64,000 nucleotides of DNA from Zhenpiania hominis (lineage in GTDB: Bacteria > Bacillota > Clostridia > Peptostreptococcales > Anaerovoracaceae). The stretch's first letter is position 1. Every line of letters starts with the position of its first letter. Both the position numbers and the translations under genes were made by a program. The stretch lies in the NCBI RefSeq assembly GCF_014333425.1, contig NZ_JACRYT010000007.1, forward strand, positions 1 through 64,000. The letters run 5' to 3'. Under the pieces are notes generated by a model. The model had not been told where the DNA came from. It made no database searches and saw only the letters and a program-made list of their open reading frames with translations. Below, piece by piece: positions 43,421 to 52,247 of this stretch.

Positions 43421-44131
43421 TTACAGCAGACACAGCCCCGCTCCCATTCTTTTGTAAGTGCCGCCTTCTCTGCGGTAAGAGCAGAAAAGCTCCGGCTCGC
43501 AGCAGGTGCAGTGGGCGCTGACGGCAATATGGCCTTCTTCAAGTCCTTCCCGCAGAAGCTGCCGCTTATTGATTCCTTTCAAATCAATGTTATATTTTTC
43601 TCCTTTCGGTTCCGCGAATTCATCTGCGAAGTCAAAGGCTTCCCGAAAGGCCTGAATCACTTCCGGTCCGGTTTCAAAGCAGCAGCGGCTGATCCCCGGT
43701 CCGATAAAGGCTCGGATATCTTCCGGTCTGCAGGAAAACACGTCTGCCATTTTCCGCGCCGCTTTAGCGGCAATTCCCAGGACGCTGCCCCGCCAGCCGG
43801 CGTGAACCAGTCCGATGGCCTTTTTCTCCGGGTCAAAAAAATAGACGGGCAGACAGTCCGCATGCACAGTTGTAAGCAGAACCTCCGGCACATTGGTAAT
43901 CACTCCGTCTGTATCGGGGAAGCGCTGCGGTTCTTCCCGCCGTTTTTCGATCACTTCAATATGATCCTTATGAACCTGGCCGGGCCAGACAAAATTCATA
44001 GTCTCCAGCCCCTGCCGACGAATCGTCTCCTCATGGTAATAGGGGCTGCCTTCACTTGTCCCGTTCTTTGTCGCGAAAAATCCCTTCACTTGGGGAAACT
44101 CCGCAAACACTTCCAAATAAAGTGGTTCCAT
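43421..44131 (-). CDS. pgeF: YfiH/PgeF-type (laccase-domain) purine nucleoside phosphorylase-like protein
   Basis: This is a 236-residue protein with the family's zinc/active-site residues: PGQVHKDHIEVI (His, about 53), TTVHADCLPVYF (His-Ala-Asp-Cys, about 90) and GLVHAGWRGSVLGIA (His, about 108), then IGPGISRCCFETG and the C-terminal CTCCEPELFCSYRREGG. PgeF homologues edit peptidoglycan errors or cleave purine nucleosides. It forms part of a leftward run of mixed housekeeping genes. The next gene upstream (HAD) is 23 bases away. Confidence 0.88.
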   Translation of the reverse strand: MEPLYLEVFAEFPQVKGFFATKNGTSEGSPYYHEETIRRQGLETMNFVWPGQVHKDHIEVIEKRREEPQRFPDTDGVITNVPEVLLTTVHADCLPVYFFDPEKKAIGLVHAGWRGSVLGIAAKAARKMADVFSCRPEDIRAFIGPGISRCCFETGPEVIQAFREAFDFADEFAEPKGEKYNIDLKGINKRQLLREGLEEGHIAVSAHCTCCEPELFCSYRREGGTYKRMGAGLCLL

Positions 44132-44154
44132 TGGTTTCTCCTCTCCCTTTTCTG

Positions 44155-44988
44155 TTACAGGCTCTTTTCCTGAAACACCAATTTTCGTATGGCCCAGGCA
44201 ACTCCATCGTCTTCGTTGCTCTTTGTGACAAAATCCGCAGCCCGCTTCACTTCCGGCAGACCGTTTTCCATCGCCACGCCGATTCCCGCATATTCGATCA
44301 TGGGAAGATCGTTATTGTTATCGCCTATTGCCATTATGCTATCTCTTTTTATCCCCAGGCTTTCCGCCAGCATTTTCAGGCCGGTTCCTTTATTTACTTC
44401 CCTTTTCGTAAATTCCAGGTTTGTCGGCTCCTGGCTGGTGATATAAAATGGTAAGTCCCGGCTCAGCGCTTTCGCCCGATCCCGCTCCCGGGAGCTGGGG
44501 AAAAAGATATTAATTTTCCCGGCTTCACGAACCTGCCCGGATTCCACAGCGCCCACCAGATCCTTGATTCCGGTTCTGGTGGATACGACCAGTTCTTTCA
44601 GTTCCCCCACACCGTAATGATCCGGGTTTCCCAGGCAACGCCCGTCCGTCAGAACCTGGTGATCCGTAAAAATTTCAAACATCATATCAAATCCGGAAAG
44701 TGTCTTCCAGACAGTCCGGATCTCTCTCGCCCCCATCGTATCAGCGAAGACAACGCCGCCGTTTCCAAGATCCACCACATAAGCTCCATTAGCCGTAATG
44801 CCGTAAGAAATTTCCGGGATCCGGGCGCTGAGCTCCCGGATCTCTCTCGGACTTCTTCCGGTACACAGCGCGAGCAGCACTCCGCGGCGATCCGCTTCTT
44901 CAATGGCGGATTTCACGCCTGGATGGAGGTTCTTTGCCGAATCCAGCAAAGTTCCATCCACGTCAATGGCAATCAGTTTTACTGTCAT
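44155..44988 (-). CDS. Cof-type HAD-superfamily phosphatase
   Basis: This is a 277-residue HAD hydrolase with motif I LIAIDVDGTLLDS (D8 and D10), motif II ALCTGRSPREI (Thr about 41), motif III Lys in VNKGTGLKML (about 197) and motif IV AIGDNNNDLPMIEYAGIGVAM (about 222). The C2B cap between motifs II and III places it in the Cof/YbjI group, which dephosphorylates sugar phosphates or FMN-type substrates. The substrate is not predictable. Its ATG overlaps the stop of the upstream acetolactate-synthase-like gene (ATGA). Confidence 0.9.
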   Translation of the reverse strand: MTVKLIAIDVDGTLLDSAKNLHPGVKSAIEEADRRGVLLALCTGRSPREIRELSARIPEISYGITANGAYVVDLGNGGVVFADTMGAREIRTVWKTLSGFDMMFEIFTDHQVLTDGRCLGNPDHYGVGELKELVVSTRTGIKDLVGAVESGQVREAGKINIFFPSSRERDRAKALSRDLPFYITSQEPTNLEFTKREVNKGTGLKMLAESLGIKRDSIMAIGDNNNDLPMIEYAGIGVAMENGLPEVKRAADFVTKSNEDDGVAWAIRKLVFQEKSL

Positions 44989-46739
44989 TTTTTCTCCTGA
45001 CGCGCGAGCTGTGCCAGCTGCGCGGATAATTTCATATTTTCATCATAGTCCACCCGGCAGTCAATCAGCGCCAGTTTATCCTGCCGGAAAGCGTCCTCCA
45101 GCATCGGCATCAGATCGTCCGCCTTTTCAACCCGATAGCCCTTGCCTCCCATGACTTCCGCCAGTTTTACAAAGTCCGGGTTCGTAAAATCCGTATAGCA
45201 GGTCGTTCCAAAGTGTTCCATCTGCTTCCATTTAATCAGCCCGTAACTGCTGTCATTTAAAATCAGCGTTACAAATCCGGCTCCGATGCGGGAAGCAGTT
45301 TCCAGTTCCTGCATGTTCATCATAAATCCGCCGTCGCCGGTCACAGCCAGCACCTTTTTCTCCGGATATACCAGCTTTGCCGCTACCGCGCCTGGAATGG
45401 CAATTCCCATGGAAGCAAATCCGTTGGAAATGATGCAGGTATTGGGCTGATAACAGTTATAATGGCGCGCGATCCACATTTTATGCGCTCCTACGTCAGA
45501 CACCAGAATATCGTCTTTCCCCATTACCTTACGTACATCATGCAGCAGACGCTGAGGCTTCATAGGGAAGGCATCGTCAAATTCATACTGATCGTGATCC
45601 GCTTGAATTTTTTTCTTGATTTCCAGAGCGTAAACCGGCTCTGTCTCTCTTTCTGAGCGCCGCAGAATCTCATAAAGGGAATCGGAAATATCTCCTACAA
45701 CCTGCACTTCCGGCTGATACCGTTTGTTGATATGTGCCGCCTGATTCCCGATATGGATAATTTTATGATTGTTTTCCGGATTCCATTTTCTTGGGAAGCA
45801 CTCCACGATGTCATAGCCGATTCCGATAATCGTATCCGCTTCATCAAAGATCTGATTGATATAGTCCCTTTGGGGAATTCCGATGGTCCACATGGAATAG
45901 GGGTTGTCAAAGGGAATAATCCCCTTTGCCATCATCGTGTTGGCTACGGGGATCTTCAGCTCTGTGGCAAAGTCGGTGATCGCCTGGGCCGCTCCGTCTC
46001 TGACCGCGCTGTAACCTGCCAGAATCAGGGGTTTCTTTGCCCTGGAAATTCGTCTTGCCGCCCGTTCAATGGATTTATAAGAGGCAATTCCTTTCTCCGG
46101 AACTACCCGACGCATAGGAACGCCCTGAGCCGGCATTTTGGCGATATTATCCGGCAGATCAATATGTACGGCTCCCGGTTTTTCCGATTCCGCGTATTTA
46201 AAGGCCAGACGTACAATTTCCGGCACCGTATCCGGTCTCAGAATCTGTTTGGTTCTTTTGGTAATTGGTTCAAAGACCTTTTCCAGATCCAGATACTGAT
46301 GGGCCGTCAGATGCATCCGATCCGTCGCTACCTGTCCGGTAATGGCCAGTACCGGCGCGCCGTCCAGATTGGCGTCCGCCACTCCGGTTACCAGATTTGT
46401 GGCCCCCGGTCCCAGGGTTGAAAGGCAGACGCCGGTTTTTCCAGTCAGTCTCCCGTAAACATCCGCCATAAACGCCGCTCCCTGCTCATGCCTTGTAGTA
46501 ATAAACTGAATCGATGATTTTTCAATGGCGTTCATCAGATCCAGATTTTCTTCCCCTGGAATACCGAATATGTATTTCACGCCTTCCTGTTCCAGACATT
46601 CTACCAGCAGATCCGCTGTGGTCCGCTCAAAATCCGGCGGCGTATGGGGAGCCACGCCGCTTTCTTCCATGATTTTCAAGTAGTGTTCAATATGCTTTTT
46701 TCTTTCAATCTCTTTTTCCCGTTCTTTTTCGTTTTCCAT
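44985..46739 (-). CDS. Acetolactate-synthase-like thiamine-diphosphate enzyme
   Basis: This is a 584-residue protein with the three-domain TPP fold. The catalytic Glu is in FITTRHEQGAAFMADVYGRLTG (about 80), the central NAD/FAD-like domain is about 215-350, and the TPP/Mg motif is VTGDGGFMMNMQELETASRIG (about 472) ending NDSSYGL. The N-terminal 35 residues are charged and coiled (EKEREKEIERKK). It resembles catabolic acetolactate synthases (AlsS/BudB) more than IlvB; no small subunit gene is present. It could also be another TPP lyase or oxidoreductase. Thiamine operon genes sit 7 kb away, but no regulatory link is seen. Confidence 0.8.
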   Translation of the reverse strand: MENEKEREKEIERKKHIEHYLKIMEESGVAPHTPPDFERTTADLLVECLEQEGVKYIFGIPGEENLDLMNAIEKSSIQFITTRHEQGAAFMADVYGRLTGKTGVCLSTLGPGATNLVTGVADANLDGAPVLAITGQVATDRMHLTAHQYLDLEKVFEPITKRTKQILRPDTVPEIVRLAFKYAESEKPGAVHIDLPDNIAKMPAQGVPMRRVVPEKGIASYKSIERAARRISRAKKPLILAGYSAVRDGAAQAITDFATELKIPVANTMMAKGIIPFDNPYSMWTIGIPQRDYINQIFDEADTIIGIGYDIVECFPRKWNPENNHKIIHIGNQAAHINKRYQPEVQVVGDISDSLYEILRRSERETEPVYALEIKKKIQADHDQYEFDDAFPMKPQRLLHDVRKVMGKDDILVSDVGAHKMWIARHYNCYQPNTCIISNGFASMGIAIPGAVAAKLVYPEKKVLAVTGDGGFMMNMQELETASRIGAGFVTLILNDSSYGLIKWKQMEHFGTTCYTDFTNPDFVKLAEVMGGKGYRVEKADDLMPMLEDAFRQDKLALIDCRVDYDENMKLSAQLAQLARQEKK

Positions 46740-46760
46740 GGTGAACCTGCCCTCCTGTTT

Positions 46761-49700
46761 TTACAATTTTCTGAAGTAGTCAATCAAAATTTCTTTCATG
46801 TAATTATACCGCCTGGCATAAGAATTATCCACCCGAATCCGCTCAAAATTATAGTTTCTGCAAATCTGATTTTTCTGGCGTTCCCGCTCCCGGATCTCCT
46901 CGTCTTCCAGATGCTCTTTTCCGTCCAGATCAATGGCCAGAACCGGCAGTTCCTTTCCGGCTCCCTGCCGTTCGTATACCACAAAATCAAACCGACCGGT
47001 ATGAAACAGCTCGCATTCCTGCCGGTTCCCTCCCAGCACCTGGGGAATCGCCACTTCCCTCTGAACCGTGTACCTTTTTCCGGTTACCAGAATATTGCTC
47101 AGGGCGTGATTTAATGTCTCCAGAAACGCGGTTTCCGTTTCCGCGCTGTAGGGCTTGATGCCCAGAGCCCTTGTTTCCGCCGTTTTCGGCGTCACCTGGG
47201 AAGTGCCTTTTGTCTGAATATACTCCGCCAGTTCAAAAAGGTCGTCGTCCTCCCCATGGGTGTGGAGCCTCGACAGATTCCGGCTGCTGGAAAGCAGAAT
47301 CAGTTTTTCCTTTGCTCTCGAAGTCGCCACATTGATCAGTTCCTTATTGTTTTTCAGCCATCCGTAGGTCTTGGCGAAGGTCTGATCGGTGACCGCCAGG
47401 GAAAACAAAATAATATCCTTTTCGTCTCCCTGGAAGGCATGGACGGTACCGCACTGAATATCCTCAATTCCGTTTTCTCTCAGTTTCTGGTTGATACAGT
47501 CGCGCTGATTGGTAAAGGGCGTAATAATACCGATTTTTTTGTCTCTGTTTTCCTGTACAAATTCTATGATTTTCGCGGCTTCCGCGGGCGCGGTATTCTT
47601 GCCCGCCGCCGGATCTTCCTCCAGATCCAGATACACAAGCGGCGTGTCCTCCTGTACGCTGCTACGGATTTTCAGCTTTCCGTTATAGTATTTTTTATTG
47701 TTGAATTCGATAATTTTTTCATGGCACCGATAATGGTAGCTGAGCAGGATCTCGTCGCTTACTGAATCGCAGGCCAGATAGGTTTTATAAATGGAATTTT
47801 CCATATAGTCATATTCCCTGCTGATTTTATACCGTTTTTTCAGCGCCTGATTGTTCTTTGGATCCAGTACGATCACAGGGCTGAGCTGCTGCGGGTCTCC
47901 CACCAGCATCAGGTTCTTTCCCCGGATAATCGGCACCAGGGAAACCGCGCAGTTACACTGGCTGGCCTCATCCATAATCACCATATCAAAATACGGTTTT
48001 GGCGCTCCCAGCCTATGGGCGGAGATACAGGTAGTAATCACCACCGGAAAAATCCGCAGGAATTTTTTCATGTTTTCTTCCTGACTCAGATAGCGGTTGA
48101 ATTCTGTCACCTGCAGCTTTCGGCTTCCTTCCATGAGCACGATGTCCAGCAAATCCTGATTCTTCGGTTCTCCCAGTCTCTGGATGTATTTAGCGGAGAT
48201 GTAATAGAGGTACTTCCGGAATTTTTCTTCATCATCGTCGATCAGAGGCATAGCGTCTTCTTCCCTTACCTCTTCAATCCCGGAAATCCGCTTTTCGATC
48301 TGTGACAACTGGCGGCTCTGCAGTTCCACCCGGAACGTCAGATTCTGTTCAGCCTGCAGCAGCCGCTCAATGGCTTCCTTTCTCTCCCGCAGATCCAGAA
48401 TCTCTTCATATCGTTTCAGCAGTTCGGACAGTCTCGCCGTTCTCTCGATTTTGTCGTCCCGGTTGCGTTCCAGGGTTCTCGCGTAGACTTTCATCTCCTT
48501 TGTCTGCAGATAAAGCCGTTTGATTTCGTCCAGCGCCTCCTCTACTTTCTCGGTATTCCCCAGCCGGATTACAGGCAGCGGAATAGGGTTTCCCCGGTAG
48601 CGGATATTCCGCAGCTGTTCAAAGACGCTGTCGATGGGATGATTGTTGTAGGACGTGAACAGTACGGTCTTTTCGTTAAAAAAAGCAGTGGCGATCGTGT
48701 TCAGGATAGTATTGGTTTTTCCGGTTCCCGGCGGTCCCTGGATATAGGACAGAGGGTATTTGAGTCCATGGTGGATTGCCAGGAGCTGATCCAGATTGAT
48801 TCTCCGGTTCAGCAGCGCCAGAGGGTACTGCTTTGTCCGGACAGGCCGTTTAGTCAGTTCGCCGAAAAAGGCGCGGATGGGAGCCGTAACCTTCTGCTGA
48901 CGGTACATTTCCATAATCCCTTCGTACTCTTCGTTCAGGTCCAGAAGAATCTCCCTGGTAACGGTAAGCAGATACGGCCGATCGTCCACCCCTTTTATCT
49001 GGGGATTGTTCTGGGTGATCCGGTCCTTGATCTCTTCCTGATTCCTTTCAAAGTCCTCCAGCAGCTCTTCGTATTCTTCCGGCAGGAAGCGGCGGATGCT
49101 CTGAAGTTCGCCATCCAGAGTGAACTCTCTGCAGATGGTGACCTCTTCATCCGCCACAAGCCGCCTGCGCCTGACATCAAAGTTCATTTTCCGGTATGCC
49201 AGCACATACATGCCCCTGCTTGTCGGGATGCTGAGAAGATTCATGCAGAGCTGATGAAGTTTTTTCGTCTTTTTTTCCTTTTCCTGCGTCCTCCGGTACT
49301 GAAAGCGCCGTATGATATCCCGGTACTGCTCCGACTTTAGATGATACACGCCGGATTCCACCTGTTCGCCGTCCAGCCCCGGAATCAGAGCGTAATCCTT
49401 CTGATAGGGAGTTGTATCCAGCCGGCTGCAGTCCGCCAGGTAATTGAGGATCTTAAAATTCGCCGGATGCTCAAAAAGGTCTTTATAGGCTTCCGGATGC
49501 CGGCGGATATCGTCCACCAGCTTTTGGTTAATCGGATGCCAGGAGCCTTCGATGACGCCTGCGGAAAGGATGGAGTCAATATAAATCCGCGGGAAGTCTC
49601 CCAGGGTATACTTTGCCAGATGCAGCCCCGAAACATGAAGGGAGCGATCCGCCATACAGATATCCTCCACCCCGATCCAGTATTTGGTCACCTCTCCGTT

Positions 49701-49775
49701 TTTATTTTTGTATTCAATACTGAGCCACTTCCCCTCATGAATGGCCCTGAAAAGATTGCGCGTAATGGTGTTCAC
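46761..49775 (-). CDS. WYL-like / SF1 helicase / DUF2726-type nuclease fusion
   Basis: This is a 1004-residue protein. Residues 1-80 resemble a WYL ligand-binding domain (LFRAIHEGKWLSIEYKNKNGEV, RIYIDSILSAGVIEG). Residues about 340-850 are a UPF1-like SF1 helicase: Walker A YIQGPPGTGKTNTILN (about 345), DMVIMDEASQCNCAVS (about 605), MLVGDPQQLSPVI, YRCHEKIIEFNNKKYY, IQCGTVHAFQGDEKDIILFS and NVATSRAKEKLILL. Residues about 900-1004 carry GRFDFVVYERQ then LAIDLDGKEHLEDEEIRER, a DUF2726/PD-(D/E)xK-type nuclease core. A charged coiled coil lies between Walker A and motif II. The function may be DNA repair or phage defence; no defence partner gene is adjacent. Confidence 0.85.
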   Translation of the reverse strand: MNTITRNLFRAIHEGKWLSIEYKNKNGEVTKYWIGVEDICMADRSLHVSGLHLAKYTLGDFPRIYIDSILSAGVIEGSWHPINQKLVDDIRRHPEAYKDLFEHPANFKILNYLADCSRLDTTPYQKDYALIPGLDGEQVESGVYHLKSEQYRDIIRRFQYRRTQEKEKKTKKLHQLCMNLLSIPTSRGMYVLAYRKMNFDVRRRRLVADEEVTICREFTLDGELQSIRRFLPEEYEELLEDFERNQEEIKDRITQNNPQIKGVDDRPYLLTVTREILLDLNEEYEGIMEMYRQQKVTAPIRAFFGELTKRPVRTKQYPLALLNRRINLDQLLAIHHGLKYPLSYIQGPPGTGKTNTILNTIATAFFNEKTVLFTSYNNHPIDSVFEQLRNIRYRGNPIPLPVIRLGNTEKVEEALDEIKRLYLQTKEMKVYARTLERNRDDKIERTARLSELLKRYEEILDLRERKEAIERLLQAEQNLTFRVELQSRQLSQIEKRISGIEEVREEDAMPLIDDDEEKFRKYLYYISAKYIQRLGEPKNQDLLDIVLMEGSRKLQVTEFNRYLSQEENMKKFLRIFPVVITTCISAHRLGAPKPYFDMVIMDEASQCNCAVSLVPIIRGKNLMLVGDPQQLSPVIVLDPKNNQALKKRYKISREYDYMENSIYKTYLACDSVSDEILLSYHYRCHEKIIEFNNKKYYNGKLKIRSSVQEDTPLVYLDLEEDPAAGKNTAPAEAAKIIEFVQENRDKKIGIITPFTNQRDCINQKLRENGIEDIQCGTVHAFQGDEKDIILFSLAVTDQTFAKTYGWLKNNKELINVATSRAKEKLILLSSSRNLSRLHTHGEDDDLFELAEYIQTKGTSQVTPKTAETRALGIKPYSAETETAFLETLNHALSNILVTGKRYTVQREVAIPQVLGGNRQECELFHTGRFDFVVYERQGAGKELPVLAIDLDGKEHLEDEEIRERERQKNQICRNYNFERIRVDNSYARRYNYMKEILIDYFRKL

Positions 49776-49900
49776 TTCCGGAGTCCTCCTGTTCTGCCTT
49801 TATTTTACCACAGGCCCGGATCATTTTCGCGTTGCTTTTTGACTGAATCCATATATAATGAATGTGGAAGTTCGTAGTTCGTAAAAAGAAAGGAAACCCC

Positions 49901-50755
49901 ATGAAAGAACCTTGCGAAAAATGCGGAAAACGCTTTGATATGGAAGAGTGCATGTATATTTGTCCTTCGTGCGGCCATTATCACTCTCAGGTAAACCAGT
50001 ATCAGTACCGAAAGAGCCGCGCTTCCAGGACCGACAGGCAGAACGCTTCCGGGACCTTTCATGCGGATTCCCGGCCTTCTGCGCACAAAAAACGGATTTC
50101 ATTTTCTCCGTCTCCAGACAAAGCCGCGAAGGGGAAATTCCGCGGCGCTGCTTTGGAATCCGGAACCTCTTCAAAGGCAAAGCGGATTCTCTGTCTGATT
50201 CTGTTGCTTCTGATCGTTGGATTTCCGATTTTTTATCATATGAAAACCAGTATGCAGATGGAACAGATCCGTCAGACACAGGAATCGGCGGAAGTGAACG
50301 AGGTTTTTGTTTCGTCCCGTTCGCCTGTTAAACTGATTGACGCGGACCTCACCCTGGGAGAATTCACTCCTTTCACCCGCAGCGGCATCACAGCCGCGCC
50401 GGAAGGATGGAAATATATGCAGCTTACCTATAAAACCGCCAACAATGACTCAGAATACCGGAGCCTGGATACTTCGGTTACTTTGAAAGCTGGCGATACT
50501 TATTATCGTTCTCTGGACCCGTATTCTCTCTCCGAATCGGAATCGGTGCGTGACGAACTGTATGATTTAGGGGTGGGGAGTTATTCTCCTTACCAGGAAG
50601 ATGGCCTCTGGGTTTTCCTGATTCCGGAGGATACAAAGGGCTGTACCCTGCGGATCAGCCAGGGAGAACGTTCGTCCGATCCGCCGTATTCCCTTTCCGC
50701 TCCGGAAGAAGCGATTCTCATCAAATTGAACGCAGGAGGTACAGAACATGCTTAA
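49901..50755 (+). CDS. Zinc-ribbon membrane protein with DUF4352-like extracellular domain
   Basis: This is a 284-residue protein starting at the ATG at 49901 after AAAGGAAACCCC. The N-terminal zinc ribbon (CEKCGKRF and CPSCGHYH, Cys at about 5, 8, 23 and 26) is followed by a basic linker, one membrane helix (about 90-109, ILCLILLLLIVGFPIFYHM) and an extracellular beta domain: DLTLGEFTPF, WKYMQLTYKTANND, SVTLKAGDTYY, LWVFLIPEDTKGCTLRI. This order is frequent in Gram-positive envelope-stress or lipoprotein-like proteins. The function is unknown. It overlaps the next gene by 8 bases and is probably co-translated. Confidence 0.7.
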   Translation: MKEPCEKCGKRFDMEECMYICPSCGHYHSQVNQYQYRKSRASRTDRQNASGTFHADSRPSAHKKRISFSPSPDKAAKGKFRGAALESGTSSKAKRILCLILLLLIVGFPIFYHMKTSMQMEQIRQTQESAEVNEVFVSSRSPVKLIDADLTLGEFTPFTRSGITAAPEGWKYMQLTYKTANNDSEYRSLDTSVTLKAGDTYYRSLDPYSLSESESVRDELYDLGVGSYSPYQEDGLWVFLIPEDTKGCTLRISQGERSSDPPYSLSAPEEAILIKLNAGGTEHA

Positions 50756-51185
50756 ACGCTTTCGCCTTGTGATCGTCCTCGTGATTCTCTTTATCATCGA
50801 GCTTGCCATCGTTCCATCTCTGGAAACGACTCGTCTGAACAATGCCCAGGCATCGGACGCCGGACTGGAACTTGTCCGCGCCGAGTCCCTCGGAGCTCAG
50901 GACGGCCAGATTCGGCTGCGGGTCTATTTCCGAAACAAAGGCACGCAGACCGCCTCCTACCCGTACCTTCAGGGAGAAGCGGCGGGCAATTCCATCTACC
51001 TCTCTTTTGATGAATCCCTGCAGCCTTCCGGATCCACAATCATAGCGGAAATCCCACCCAAAACAGAGGCTGCAGGCATTTACATTATGGATGAATACAG
51101 CAGCGAGCAGGCAGCAGGGGAAACTGCCGTACTTTTGCTGGACAATTACGAGGGAGACTCGTCCGAGTGTAAGGTGGAATTATAG
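50748..51185 (+). CDS. Single-pass membrane protein with immunoglobulin-like extracellular domain
   Basis: This is a 145-residue protein with a short basic N-terminus, one helix (residues 6-22, RLVIVLVILFIIELAIV) and a beta-rich outer domain (QIRLRVYFRNKGTQTASYPYLQGEAAG, STIIAEIPPKTEAAGIYIM, ETAVLLLDNYEG), resembling the DUF4352-like domain of the partner gene. RBS GGAGGTACAGAAC lies within the partner's last codons. The two-gene unit is isolated; no enzyme or transporter is nearby. Confidence 0.65.
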   Translation: MLKRFRLVIVLVILFIIELAIVPSLETTRLNNAQASDAGLELVRAESLGAQDGQIRLRVYFRNKGTQTASYPYLQGEAAGNSIYLSFDESLQPSGSTIIAEIPPKTEAAGIYIMDEYSSEQAAGETAVLLLDNYEGDSSECKVEL

Positions 51186-51473
51186 ACCGGACGTTTTCTA
51201 TCTAACTCTGTGCTTTGTATCCTGAATGGGCGAAAATGTATTAGTGGATACAAAAGTTTCAGGTTTCAGCCCCTGGATTTTTAAAAATCCAGGGGATTTT
51301 GTATTTCTTCTAAAAAGCGACCCCGCAAACGGGAAAGTTTTGTATCCATAAAAGGTGATTAAAGGGGTTTGGATACAATTCGCCTGTCCTTCAAGATCTA
51401 CATTAGAATTCGGTCCTGATATCAGCAGCGACCCGGCTTCGCGGGCGAAGATAAGGAAATTGAAAATGCATCT
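51186..51473. other. Intergenic region with four alternating GGATACAA motifs
   Basis: The octamer GGATACAA occurs at 51246-51253 and 51371-51378 on the plus strand and at 51222-51215 and 51347-51340 on the minus strand (as TTGTATCC), in strictly alternating orientation. Between them lies the terminator at 51270-51295. No reading frame of interest was found. The motif could be an operator for a regulator in the neighbouring AbiE-like module, or a mobile-element footprint. Confidence 0.45.
51270..51305 (+). terminator. Terminator after the membrane-protein pair
   Basis: A 26-base perfect palindrome (CCCCTGGATTTTT and its complement, 51270-51295) is followed by ATTTTGTATTTC. Stem and T-rich tail fit rho-independent termination. 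Confidence 0.75.
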
Positions 51474-52247
51474 TTATCGTAATCCAAAATAATCATACAG
51501 CAAATCTATCCGCTTTTCCTGGCTCGAGCCTTTTATGCCTAAGGACTTCAAATCAATGTTTTCATGCTCCATCGCAGCCAAAAATGCTCTCATGTCCTTT
51601 TGAATTTCTTCTTCCAGAACCAGCCTCCTGTTTGGAACAAGTAAGCTTGTAAGCCGAAATACATCATTTTTATGCTTGCGGATACTTTTACTGTCAATTC
51701 GTTCTCCTCTGGATTTTCTTTCACTTAAATCAAGCCATGCTTTTGCCTTAAATGGAATCAGACACTCTGCCCTTAAAACCGGTATACCCTCAATCAGCAC
51801 CTGCCCATCTTTCAAAAGTTCGTAATACGTTTCATTAAGCAAAATCGCAGATAAACTTGAAATGTCTTCATCTACTGGAATTGGGGTTAAAACTTCATCT
51901 CCATGAAACAGCAAATTTTCCGGTTTTTTTGAGAAGAGTTCAATCATATATGGATATTCTTTGCTTTTAGGATTCGTAAACCGGTAGAAATGTGATCTTT
52001 CCGTGCCTTTGTCTTTGTGCTCATATTCCCCCTTTAAGATATACTCCCAAAACTTTTTTACAAACTCCGGAGTCATAGCTTCTATTATTAATACAAGATC
52101 AATATCTTTTGTAGCCCGAAAACTCAAGTCTTCCTCTTCCATGAGCAGTTCGCAGGCCGTACCGCCAATTATTATATACTGATTTTCAAATCCACGAAAC
52201 CATTCCTGAAAGGATTGAAATCCGGTTACCATCTCAAGTCTCTCCAT
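51474..52247 (-). CDS. AbiEii-like nucleotidyltransferase
   Basis: This is a 257-residue protein of the DUF1814/AbiEii/MenT-like nucleotidyltransferase group. The signature is YIIIGGTACELLMEEEDLSFRATKDIDLVLIIE: GGTA at about 28 and the metal-binding DxD in DIDLV at about 49-51. Further on IPVLRAECLIPFKAKAWLDL and RKHKNDVFRL match the family's conserved K/D segment. AbiEii toxins transfer a nucleotide to RNA or protein during phage infection or stress. It overlaps the upstream regulator gene by 22 bases. Context suggests a type IV toxin-antitoxin pair, with the regulator as antitoxin. Low GC suggests recent acquisition. Confidence 0.82.
   Translation of the reverse strand: MERLEMVTGFQSFQEWFRGFENQYIIIGGTACELLMEEEDLSFRATKDIDLVLIIEAMTPEFVKKFWEYILKGEYEHKDKGTERSHFYRFTNPKSKEYPYMIELFSKKPENLLFHGDEVLTPIPVDEDISSLSAILLNETYYELLKDGQVLIEGIPVLRAECLIPFKAKAWLDLSERKSRGERIDSKSIRKHKNDVFRLTSLLVPNRRLVLEEEIQKDMRAFLAAMEHENIDLKSLGIKGSSQEKRIDLLYDYFGLR

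Noticed and set aside
43061..44173. 370-residue plus-strand frame opposite pgeF and the radical SAM gene
   Set aside because: Antisense shadow; the minus-strand genes carry complete family motifs.
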